Shown piece by piece: positions 46,906 to 55,623 of a stretch of 57,187 bases of DNA; position 1 is the stretch's first letter; each line of letters begins with the position of its first letter. The DNA comes from Fragilaria crotonensis (lineage: Eukaryota; Bacillariophyta; Fragilariophyceae; Fragilariales; Fragilariaceae). A program made the translations under genes and the position numbers. The notes under the pieces were generated by a model. It did not search any database, had not been told where the DNA came from, and was given only the letters and a program-made list of their open reading frames with translations. Where the stretch lies: the NCBI GenBank assembly GCA_022925895.1, contig JAKSYS010000395.1:1-57187 (forward strand), given 5' to 3'.

Positions 46906-48720
46906 CTAAACTTGGGCTTTAGAGTAGTGTTGCTTCAACACCAGCATGTTTCCTTGAGCAGGATCTTTGACCATATTGCACAGTTCCTTGATTATAGCCT
47001 GAAATTGTTTGATGCGCTCCTTTTCTGTCTTTTTCGTGATGTTATATAACTTCATCAGTTTCTTCATCGCAATCGACTTGTTGTGCAAGAATATCTCGTA
47101 ACGGACACCTTCCATAGTAAGCACACGTTGACCAAACTCATCAAGTTGCACAGCAATCGGCTTTTTCTTGTCATCCGGCGGAGGCGCATTTGGCTCGGCA
47201 CCGACGGGCGCTGATTGCGCTGTGTTCGCGTCGTCCGCTGATTTTTCCACGCTGGCAGCTGGAGAGGACGGTCGTCCGTTCTCGTCTTCTTCCTTTTTCT
47301 CGGCCTCAATTGTTTCGCCGCGTGCCTTGGCGAGCATGTCTTTGAGTCCCTTCAGAGTGGCAAGACCCGCCTTCTTTTCTTCGTCCTCCTCATCTTCATC
47401 ATCGTCATCAAAGTCATCATCATCGTCGAAATCGTCAGCGAAGCCTCCGTCAATATTGACTTCACCTTCTCCCAAATCTACATCGTCATCATCAAATTGT
47501 TCGTTCGGATCATAATCCATCTCTTCGTATTCCGCCTTGACATCCCGCTGATAGAAATCATCTGCCATGGCGTTCCCATCATTCGACGTGGTCGCTGCTC
47601 CCGCATCTTGCGCGACCGATTTTTGGCCGTGGACCGAGTTGTTGAGAAAGCGTCGTTTGCCACCAAATTCGGCATCGTGCGCACCACCCATGACCCCATC
47701 CGCATCCAACGTAACCCCGTCGGCCATGGACGTTAACAATTCCCGTCGCGCACGACTGCCCGCTCCCTTGCGGGTCGAGAATTTCAAATCTGCCATAATG
47801 TCGTCATCGTCGTCACCTCCAACCGAAGATGTCAGCGACGATAATTTCCCCAACAAACGCGCCTTGGTCGTAGACGGTACTGCAGCAATCGCTGCGGCGG
47901 GGGCAGCGCGGGCATGCAACATGTATCGGGTCATGTGGGATCGTTGATTGGCAATGGCTTGTTCGGCTTCCGTCATACTCATAGTTTGGACTCGCGCAGG
48001 TTGAGCAAAGGATTGAACAGCGTATGGAGTCGGAAGTAGAGTTACATGGACTGAATCAGCTGCTCCATCAGCGCCGGCGGCACTCAACAGGACGTAATGA
48101 CTGGGATTGTGTTCGGGAAGCCCTTCGTAACGAGATGATACTCTATTGCTATCTTGCTTGTATCCTTTTCCGAGTTCCTTTTGCTCAATCATTGTTTCCA
48201 AGTAATCTTCTTCTTGCTGGAGCACCCATTGGCGACGAGGTCCTTCGTTACGACGGAAACGACGTTTCTTACGAAGAGGTTGTGAGGCTTCGCCTTCTTG
48301 ATCCGAATCATCCTAATTGCGAGGAGCGATGATGATAAAAATGAGTGTTGAGTGCTATGAAAATATCGACATCAGCATCACATCCGACCTGATTGTCCAA
48401 ACGCAACGCGCAGGTGATGTCTGGCGTCGTCCAGTCCTTCAACATACCTTTTGCGATGGAATATCTTGTTGATAAAACCGTTTAAAGACCCGAAAATCAG
48501 GTTTGACGACCGATTCTGCAAATTTGGCCACCACAGGGAAGGCTTCTGGAGGAGCCTGCGGTTGGACAGGGTCGAATGTTTCTACTCCCGACGCGGTCTT
48601 GATGAGCGTAAAGCGAACTTGTTGGCCCACTGCCAGAGCCTTGCCGCGCTGTGTCAACAACGCATCTATGCCATGAGAGCTAGTACTGTGAGGCTTTTTA
48701 GCAGACGCCGACGATGACAT
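46906..48720 (-). CDS. Transcription initiation factor IIF subunit alpha (RAP74, 559 aa, two exons)
   Basis: Exon 1 is 48448-48720 (91 codons) and exon 2 is 46906-48312; the 135-bp intron starts GTATG, ends TTAG and is phase 0. TFIIF binds RNA polymerase II and helps pre-initiation complex assembly. The N-terminal dimerisation domain holds RKKRRFRRNEGPRRQWVLQQEEDYLETMIEQKE and SSRYEGLPEHNPSHYVLL, both typical of RAP74. The middle is a long acidic linker with Asp runs (DDDDDFDDDDEDEEDEEKK) and Lys/Glu/Pro-rich sequence. The C-terminus (DEFGQRVLTMEGVRYEIFLHNKS...LVLKQHYSK) fits the winged-helix domain. Its start lies 843 bp from the divergently transcribed CS-domain gene. Confidence 0.88.
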
Positions 48721-49563
48721 GAATGATGTGGACGAAGGATGAATGAAACAGTTATGATTGTAATCTATTGAAGTAGAATTACAAGTACGAGTTTGATGGC
48801 AATAGCTGTTGGAATTGGTATGAACTTGCTCCAGACTGCGCTCTCCAGTCTATTTTTGGATGCCCTGTGACACGGGCAAACGGGAAATGTACGACTGGTA
48901 TGATATACGGAACATACAAGGAACAGTACACGTAAAGCGACTTTACCGAGACATTGGTAGCCCATATACATAGTCGTAAACCTCTACTGGAGTATCTTTC
49001 AGTTATGTACGTACGTACGTACCAAGTACTGCTACATCTGTTGCTCTACTCTAGAGTAGTAGTACGGACTACAGAGTACAAGATTTACCGTAGGACCGGC
49101 CTTTTTCTGCAACAGATCCTCGATTGCGACAATGAGAAGCCTCAAAGCGCAGGCGCAGTCGCAAGTCGCAAGCCGCAACGTCGCAACTCGCAACTCGATA
49201 ACCTGTGCTGGAGTCCCAGGTCCGAGGTCCGACGTACAGTTGTACTCTCTACTCCAGTACCACGTACGACCATACACTACAGTACACACTACTGACCTAC
49301 GTGGCTACACCCGCTATCACCGCCTCAGCCTCTACTAGCCTCCAGTGCTCGAATGTAATCGATGCGGCTTCCTCTTGCCCGACGCCCAGCCTGTGGACAG
49401 TCGAAGAAAGCTTGTGAACCCTCTGAACTTTGAACTCGCCTTGCTATTTGTATCCACTATTCACTCGCACTCCTATTCAAGCGATAGAATTGGCACCATT
49501 TTCGCATGGATCTTCGTTGGGATTCACTAAGCAAGGTGTCAGCATCAGTCCATCGCTTGCATC
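48721..49563. promoter_or_regulatory. Divergent promoter region, GTAC-rich
   Basis: This 843-bp spacer lies between the 5' ends of the TFIIF-alpha and NudC-like genes. GTACGTACGTACGTACC at about 49009-49023 and GTAC palindromes to 49300 dominate. A run of CGCAA-type heptamers lies at about 49153-49198. No specific promoter element can be named. Confidence 0.35.
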
Positions 49564-50172
49564 ATGAGTAGACTAACCGACTACTCCAAGTTCGATCACT
49601 TGGTCGATTCGGACGACGACAATGACGATGATAAACCGCCACAACAGCAACAACAGCAAACACCAGTCCCAGAGAAAACGTCCGGTTATTATCAAAAGGA
49701 CCCTACCACAGGTCGCTACGTCTTTTATTATCAATCTCGCAAGATTTATGAATGGGAGCAGACTCTCGAAACCGTAACGTTGTACGTCGATGCACCACCT
49801 GGCAAGAAAGCCAAGGACTTTGTCGTTCGCATCACCGCGACACACTTGCAAGTGGGACTGCGAGGTCACGATTCTCTCTTTTTGGACGACGATTTCAGCT
49901 CTCTCGTTGATACGACCGAATCGTGCTGGTTTTTAGAAGATGCAGGTGTGCTGCAGATTGTACTTCAGAAACAGAGACGAGGAGAAACATGGGAACAAGT
50001 GCTGGTCGGGAGAGAAGCGGAGGTTAATCCATTGTTGCAACAAGAAATGCGGGAGCAATTGTTATTGGAACGCTTTCAAGAAGAAAATCCTGGTATGGAC
50101 TTTCGGGATGCCAAATTCAATGGAAGTGTGCCAGATCCGAGAACGTACATGGGAGGAATAGGATACAAATAG
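49564..50172 (+). CDS. CS-domain, NudC-family protein (202 aa)
   Basis: This is a single exon. The N-terminus is acidic with a short Gln run (residues about 16-32). The CS (p23/alpha-crystallin-like) domain spans about 58-148: IYEWEQTLETVTLYVDAP, VVRITATHLQVGLRG, SLVDTTESCWFLEDAGVLQIVLQK. The C-terminus (LLLERFQEENPGMDFRDAKFNGSVPDPRTYMGG) carries the FQ.ENPG.DF...FNG..PDPRTFMGG tail that marks NUDCD2/NudC-related proteins. Such proteins act as co-chaperones with Hsp90 and dynein-related clients. The starting ATG is the first in frame after the intergenic repeats. Confidence 0.8.
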   Translation: MSRLTDYSKFDHLVDSDDDNDDDKPPQQQQQQTPVPEKTSGYYQKDPTTGRYVFYYQSRKIYEWEQTLETVTLYVDAPPGKKAKDFVVRITATHLQVGLRGHDSLFLDDDFSSLVDTTESCWFLEDAGVLQIVLQKQRRGETWEQVLVGREAEVNPLLQQEMREQLLLERFQEENPGMDFRDAKFNGSVPDPRTYMGGIGYK

Positions 50173-50501
50173 CCCTTTGCACAGAACCTTAGGAATTGTT
50201 GTATGCATAATGTAGCTTCCGCGTCGATGCTTGTCTCCGAAGATGAGGTTATTGAACGATCAACGAAACGTGACTGGAAAAATCATTGTATTACTGTTAC
50301 TTTCGTACATCAGTATACCAGTATGCAGTAGTCCGGGTACTCCGCATACGCAGTAACGTTGTAGCGGTAGCCGTGACTCTGTCACACACCTTCTGTGCAC
50401 TTCGCACTTTGTATTCCTTGCTGTGTATGTTCGCATAGAGCATAGAAGTTGTTAACTCGCACTTCGCAACCACCTTCCTAGACAAACCACGTACATCAGC
50501 C
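50173..50501. other. Intergenic, no gene
   Basis: This 329-bp spacer has a few GTAC-related words around 50300-50350. It must hold the promoter of the gene at 50502. Confidence 0.5.
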
Positions 50502-51076
50502 ATGTTCTCCTGGCCTCCTCCATCGCTCAAGGTGAATGCGGAAGCTATCGTCAATGAATGTGAACGAGCTGAAGTCACCCCATTTGATCGACCCTTGTTG
50601 GCGGTAAGTTTATCGCTATACCGGTAGAAAAAGAGCAATGTCAATGCAGGTTGATAAATCGATTTTCGATTACCCAGGATCAGCGTCCTCCTCGTTGTTA
50701 ATGATTCAAATGCACAGCTGTTCGCTTCCCTCTCCTAACGCGAATCTTTACCCATTCACCCAAAACCCAGCCTATTCACATGGCAGCCTTACTGTTCCTA
50801 AATGAAACGATGCATGCTCGTCACTTGTGGCGACGAACGTCCGCCAGGGATGAGCTATTCACGGATTGGTGGCAAGTTGGCAAGGCAATGCTGGAAGCAT
50901 ATGATGAGGCTGTGGTAGACGCTGCATTGCAAAAATGCGCTCGGGAGCATCCAGAACCTTTGCGTACGTATGCCTTGGAAATGGCAGAGCGACCGAAGGG
51001 AAAGGCTCCGGTGCAACATTGTGAGTTGAATCCGCAAGTGATTACGTTTTTAGAGACAAAGAAGTGGAACATGTGA
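50502..51076 (+). CDS. CSN8-like (COP9 signalosome subunit 8 / PCI-type) short protein, 135 aa, two exons
   Basis: Exon 1 is 50502-50603 (34 codons) and exon 2 is 50771-51076; the 167-bp intron starts GTAAGT, ends CCCAG and is phase 0. The segment FLNETMHARHLWRRTSARDELFTDWWQVGKAMLEAYDEAVVDAALQKC aligns with the CSN8 pattern (N.ARFLWKRIP...W.IG..L...DY..VY.AI). The usual C-terminal half of the CSN8/PSMD8/eIF3K domain is short or missing, so it is either a reduced form or an incomplete gene model. The role in the COP9 signalosome is inference from this local match. It is convergent with the kinase gene, 40 bp apart. Confidence 0.45.
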
Positions 51077-51116
51077 AGCGGCATTATTAGGAATATGTGT
51101 GCCACGCTACCATTTT

Positions 51117-52376
51117 TCATTTATGCAGTCTGTAGAAGGGTCTGCGATGCCATACTTTGCTACACACAGGCAATGATGGCTCATCGGTCGCTGAAGTGAT
51201 CCTGCTGCACTTATTCTGGGAGAGATCTCCAGGCAACGCCTTCAGCTTCTCCAGTTCGTGAAGAAGGCCGTCATGAAAGTCTTTCATGCTGAGTCTTTCG
51301 TTTGGTGCTGCCGACCAGCCACGTTGAAGGAGTGATCGTATACCATGTGGCCAGCTCTTTTCCAAGTCAGGACGTTCGCCTTTCTCCATGACCTTTGCCT
51401 TGAAATCTTTGTAATTCATTTTCGTAAAACATTTTCTGAGAGACAAGACCTCCCAAAGGACAATGGCAAGAGCGAAGACATCGACACTCCGATCGTACGG
51501 CCTACCAAGAAAGCTTTCAGGAGCCATATATCGAGGACTGCCCACTCTCCTCTGTCGATTGACTTGATTTTGATCACATTCTCCTGCAAGTCCGAAGTCA
51601 AGGAGTTTCACCATGCCATTTGAATCGATGCCAACGTTTTCGGGCTTTAGATCTCTGTAGATAATTCGACGCTCGTGAAGGTACGTGAGCGCACTCGCGA
51701 TATCTCGAACAATTTGGAGGCGACCAACAAAGAGAACACGGTCCACCCCCGTTTCTCCGTAGATCTTTTGGAGTGCAGGCTTCTTATATTTCATTAGTTG
51801 TGTGGACCATTGATTGATGCGGTCTCGGAGCGTTGAATCAATACGATCCAAGAGGAAAAAGAAGCCGTCAGTTCGACCGTTACGAAAGGCTACTGGTCCT
51901 TCAAAAGCAACTGCTCGGATACTTATGATATTTGGGTGTTGCATGGTTGCCAAAAAGTGAGCTTCCACGATTAGGTCGTTCGCGGCAACTCGAAATGCGC
52001 CTGGCTTCAGCGAAAATTTTTGCTGAAGATGTTTCACGACGTAAGGATGCTTGCCAGCCTTATTTCGCTGATTGGCTCGCGATGCCAGCACAAATCGACG
52101 CACGTCAGGATCAAGGTTGTCGTCGCATCGAATAGATCGAAGTTCCCACACTTGGGCGAACCCACCTTCTCCAACAAGCTTTCCAAAATCTAACTCTTCA
52201 TGTTTGAATTGTGGAAGCAAATCTGCCTTGCGTTCCTTCAAACACGAGTTCTGTTCCAAACTTCTCGCTATGTCAGCATGGAGGCAGCAGACCAACTTCG
52301 CGGCCACTGTCTTGTTGTAGGCATCGCCTCGTGAGTTTAACCACGGATCCTCCTTCTCTTCGTCGTTCGTCGTCAT
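51117..52376 (-). CDS. Serine/threonine protein kinase (419 aa)
   Basis: This is a single exon from ATG 52376. The kinase domain runs from about 62 to 375: Gly loop VGEGGFAQVW (68-77), VVK (Lys115), Glu138 in the alpha-C helix, catalytic loop YRDLKPEN (240-247), DFG (260-262) and APE (285-287), followed by DVFALAIVLWEV and an Arg near the end of the domain (NERLS). All residues needed for activity are present. The loop between strands beta-2 and beta-3 is extended (about 80-110). HRD is replaced by YRD, which occurs in active kinases. The late motifs (SVDVFALAIVLWEVLS, P-ERPDL) resemble tyrosine-kinase-like serine/threonine kinases. No other domain is visible, and the substrate is unknown. 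Confidence 0.88.
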   Translation of the reverse strand: MTTNDEEKEDPWLNSRGDAYNKTVAAKLVCCLHADIARSLEQNSCLKERKADLLPQFKHEELDFGKLVGEGGFAQVWELRSIRCDDNLDPDVRRFVLASRANQRNKAGKHPYVVKHLQQKFSLKPGAFRVAANDLIVEAHFLATMQHPNIISIRAVAFEGPVAFRNGRTDGFFFLLDRIDSTLRDRINQWSTQLMKYKKPALQKIYGETGVDRVLFVGRLQIVRDIASALTYLHERRIIYRDLKPENVGIDSNGMVKLLDFGLAGECDQNQVNRQRRVGSPRYMAPESFLGRPYDRSVDVFALAIVLWEVLSLRKCFTKMNYKDFKAKVMEKGERPDLEKSWPHGIRSLLQRGWSAAPNERLSMKDFHDGLLHELEKLKALPGDLSQNKCSRITSATDEPSLPVCSKVWHRRPFYRLHK

Positions 52377-52709
52377 GGTTCAGGTGTGTTGCCAAACTTT
52401 GACCAATGCTTTATCGAGTAGCTATCAATGATGCCGTATATCTTGCGTTGATGGAATATGCACTCTTTCCGTGTGCCGAAAAGAAACGTCCACGGAATTT
52501 TGTGAGGGAACATAGGGCCTCCCAAACTGCTTTTGCCGGAAACCAACCGACTTCCAGTCGTGTCAAGATTACGTCCTCATCACCTCGCAAGCGGCGCTCT
52601 CTAATTTACCAGAGGTGACACACCACAGACCATCGCCAAGTCAAAAAAGTCCTACCGGTAGCTACAACGCTACAACAGGAAACAACCTTGCAACGAGTTG
52701 ACTTAATGG
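52377..52709. other. Spacer between kinase start and WDR12 stop
   Basis: This 333-bp stretch contains one CTACCGGTAG word near 52653. It should hold the kinase promoter and the WDR12 3' UTR. No gene is seen. Confidence 0.5.
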
Positions 52710-54116
52710 TTAACAAGTGTATTGCTTTACTACACCGTCCGTCCCGGCCAAATATAAAACGCCATTGCCGTAGACGGAACAGAGACTCTTCTCTTGTTTC
52801 GCATGTGCTCGGACTGTGTGAAGCGGCAGAGATGAACGAATGTCCCAAATCTTGAGAGTTCCATCGTGACTGGCTGATGACAAGATGTAGGGATCCTTTG
52901 GTGACCACTTGACTGAGGCAACCCATGCCTTATGACTTGGTTTCAGCGTCGTATCCGATACTAACGATCCACTTTCCACCGCATTAGTTCGAATATCCCA
53001 CAATCGGATGGTACAATCTGGGTGCCCTGTTGCAACGACCTCTGAATGCGGCGACAAATCCATGCATGACACCACACGAGCACCATTCAAAGTCAACAAA
53101 CAATCTTGCGACTCCACACTCCACACCTTGACACTATGATCCCAACTTCCTGTTACGACGTGATTTCCATCAGGCATCCATACGACACCGCTAATCTGGG
53201 AGGAATGTGCTGACGATATGATTGTCGATGGTTTTACGACGATTTGAGTTGCATTCGCTTTTCCAGTCGCGGACTTGGATTTCTTGGTGGGTGCTTCAGA
53301 CGCTGATGATCCTTCAGGCTGTGCTGACGATGCGTGGGTGTTCCACACGCACAAATTGCCATCCCAATCACCGCTCACCAGCAAATGTGTTTTGGCGTGG
53401 AGATCTACACAACCAATGGACGATGTATGTCCCTCCTTGTACTGAGCGTGTTGTCGAAGGAGCGATTTATCGGATGTGTAGCGGTGGGTCGTTAAAGATT
53501 GGTCCAAGGACCCTGTCGCAATCAGAATCGAATCATCATTCAGAGAACAAGATGCCATACACTTAACGGGTCCTGCGTGGGCCTGAACGGAAGCCAGAGT
53601 TTGGATCTGCTTGCCAGTCGGGTCCGGAGTTTCTATTGTGTGATGAATGCGAAGAGTACCATCGTACGCCGCCGAACATAGTTTTTCGTTGGTGAATGAT
53701 AGACATGAGATCCAATCAGGCAACGGCTCACTTTCTCCATCGTCTTGAGGAGCTTCTTGTGCTGGAAAGTAGGTAATCTGAATGGATTCTTCCAAACTAA
53801 GTCCAAATCGTCGCGCCGCGGTTTCCACTCCAGTGCGTAGCAGCTTTCCACAAATCATAAAGTCAAAAGTTATGGCAGGAAGTTTGTCTTCGTCGTCGTC
53901 ATCTTCATCATCATTTTCATCATCATCATGACTCACTTTGCGATCCAACAAGTGATTGATGACGGCTGACAATCCCTTGCGGCGCAACGACGAAGGAATC
54001 GAAATCGGTTCCGACGGGACATGGAGCGACGAATCCTTTACGGTCGAATCCAAGGTAAATGTTACTCGCACCTGTACGGCGGCCTCCTCTTCGTCATCGT
54101 GTCGTTGTTCCGTCAT
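52710..54116 (-). CDS. WDR12: Ribosome biogenesis protein WDR12/YTM1 (468 aa)
   Basis: The start is ATG 54116; the open frame extends 10 codons further upstream but only from a TTG. The N-terminal NLE (ubiquitin-like) domain spans about 14-120: VRVTFTLDS...VPSEPISIPSSLRRKGLSAVINHLL, FDFMICGKLLRTGV and LEESIQITYFPAQEAP. An acidic insert (DDDENDDEDDDDEDK) interrupts it. WD40 blades follow: DWISCLSF...AAYDGTLRI, GHTSSIGCVDL...SGDWDGNLCVW, SGVVWMPDG...GSWDHSVKVW, VVATGHPDCTIRLWD and VKWSPKDPYILSSASHDGTLKIWD. This is the standard architecture of the PeBoW/Nop7 complex subunit that acts in 60S maturation in the nucleolus. A Lys/Ala insert (TKKSKSATGK) lies between blades, as in other WDR12 proteins. 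Confidence 0.9.
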   Translation of the reverse strand: MTEQRHDDEEEAAVQVRVTFTLDSTVKDSSLHVPSEPISIPSSLRRKGLSAVINHLLDRKVSHDDDENDDEDDDDEDKLPAITFDFMICGKLLRTGVETAARRFGLSLEESIQITYFPAQEAPQDDGESEPLPDWISCLSFTNEKLCSAAYDGTLRIHHTIETPDPTGKQIQTLASVQAHAGPVKCMASCSLNDDSILIATGSLDQSLTTHRYTSDKSLLRQHAQYKEGHTSSIGCVDLHAKTHLLVSGDWDGNLCVWNTHASSAQPEGSSASEAPTKKSKSATGKANATQIVVKPSTIISSAHSSQISGVVWMPDGNHVVTGSWDHSVKVWSVESQDCLLTLNGARVVSCMDLSPHSEVVATGHPDCTIRLWDIRTNAVESGSLVSDTTLKPSHKAWVASVKWSPKDPYILSSASHDGTLKIWDIRSSLPLHTVRAHAKQEKSLCSVYGNGVLYLAGTDGVVKQYTC

Positions 54117-54567
54117 GGTTGTTAACGTAACTTGATGTGGTGGCAATGAATAATGTGAGGATGCATCATGTTAGAGAGCCTGGAGTATGATTGGAGGCAA
54201 GATGGAGGCCCATGACCTGATACCTTTCAACACTGTCTGTTTGTCTGGATCTCAGGGAGTTTGTTTGCTCATTCAGCAACTCAATACCTACTACCTACTC
54301 CTACACCTCATACGTTTATGTTTGCCTACCAGTAGGGATCTCAAAATCTCGATCGATACTATGATACTGATACCTGGTACTCTGAGTACTCGACCATGAT
54401 ACACACCCATACAGTCGACCTACGTAAGTGCTCGTAATCACAGACTGGATTCTCCTGAATGTGGGATGTAGGCCGTCCAAATGAGTCGCTCAAGGCCGAC
54501 ATCAATCACTCGGACGTCGACCGTTTAGTTGCTGCACCTTACGACACCTGAGGGATTGGCATTGGGC
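54117..54567. promoter_or_regulatory. Divergent promoter region of WDR12 and WDR5-like genes
   Basis: This 451-bp spacer lies between two head-to-head WD40 genes. A short GTAC cluster (TACCTGGTACTC, GAGTACTCG) is at about 54370-54390. No specific element can be assigned. Confidence 0.35.
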
Positions 54568-55623
54568 ATGACAAAGTCTTCAACTTCTTCGACCAAGCGT
54601 CCTCTGAACGATGCGGACACTGCAAAAGCCCCTCCTTTCCAAAAGTTCCCCTACTACGGAGAACACAAACGCGCAGTGTCTGCGGTCGCCTTGGCACCAA
54701 GCAACATTTGCGAATCACCCCTCTGTGCTTCCGCTTCTGCGGACGGCACTGTCAAGCTCTGGAATGTCTATCAACAAACCACCGATGCTGAACTTTCACC
54801 CCTCGCTACTCTAGTGGGTCACTCTAGAGGTATCAATGATGTTGCATGGTCACCGCAAGCTCCTTGCATAGCCACTGCCTCCGACGACAAGACCCTTCGG
54901 CTATGGGACGCTCAAACGGCAGAAGCACTCGTCGAATTCCGTGGCCATTCTAATTTTGTCTTCTGCGTAAAATTCAATCCTCAATCCAATCTCTTGGTCA
55001 GCGGCAGTTTCGACGAGACCGTCAAATTGTGGGACGTTCGTACGGGAGATTGTGTCTCAACGTTGCCGGCCCACAGCGATCCTGTGACCGGCGTCGACCT
55101 CAATCGCGATGGGACCTGCATCGTATCGGGATCTCACGATGGGCTTTTAAGGATTTGGGATACGGCGACGGGAGAATGCCTCAAGACGATCTACGCACAG
55201 AATAATCCACCTGTCAGTATGGTCAAGTACAGTCCGAATGGTAAATTTATATTGTCGGGGACGCTGGATGGAAAACTGAGACTTTGGAAAACGTCGAAAT
55301 GTTGCAAGACCTATGCTTCGCATGACAATTCGAAGTATTGTCTCGCTTCGGACTTTTTGGTGTCCAATCAACATCGTCAATCAATTGTAACAGGAAGTGA
55401 GTCAGGGCCGATCTACATTTACGATTTGAATACACAGCAGCCGCGACAAGTGTTGGAGGGACATACTGATGCGGTATTGGCTGTGAGTTGTCACGACTCG
55501 TCCGAATTAATCGCCAGTGGGGGCATGACAAACGATAGAACCGTCCGGTTCTGGGCTCCCGAGGTTCCTACTTTGGACACCAAGAAGAAGCGAAAGGTTG
55601 TGGCGGAAGACATGGAATCCTGA
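54568..55623 (+). CDS. WDR5-like WD40 protein (H3K4 methyltransferase complex core, 351 aa)
   Basis: The start is the first ATG (54568) after a stop at 54526. After about 30 low-complexity residues, seven WD40 blades follow. The HSRGINDVAWSP, HSNFVFCVKFNPQSNLLVSGSFDETVKLWDVRTG, HSDPVTGVDLNRDGTCIVSGSHDGLLRIWDTATGECLKTI and NNPPVSMVKYSPNGKFILSGTLDGKLRLW segments reproduce the WDR5/Swd3 pattern almost blade by blade. The fifth and sixth blades (KTYASHDNSKYCLASDF; SGPIYIYDLNT) also fit. The C-terminus is basic (KKKRKVV), a probable nuclear localisation signal. WDR5 binds histone H3 and the Win motif of SET1/MLL methyltransferases. Confidence 0.85.
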   Translation: MTKSSTSSTKRPLNDADTAKAPPFQKFPYYGEHKRAVSAVALAPSNICESPLCASASADGTVKLWNVYQQTTDAELSPLATLVGHSRGINDVAWSPQAPCIATASDDKTLRLWDAQTAEALVEFRGHSNFVFCVKFNPQSNLLVSGSFDETVKLWDVRTGDCVSTLPAHSDPVTGVDLNRDGTCIVSGSHDGLLRIWDTATGECLKTIYAQNNPPVSMVKYSPNGKFILSGTLDGKLRLWKTSKCCKTYASHDNSKYCLASDFLVSNQHRQSIVTGSESGPIYIYDLNTQQPRQVLEGHTDAVLAVSCHDSSELIASGGMTNDRTVRFWAPEVPTLDTKKKRKVVAEDMES

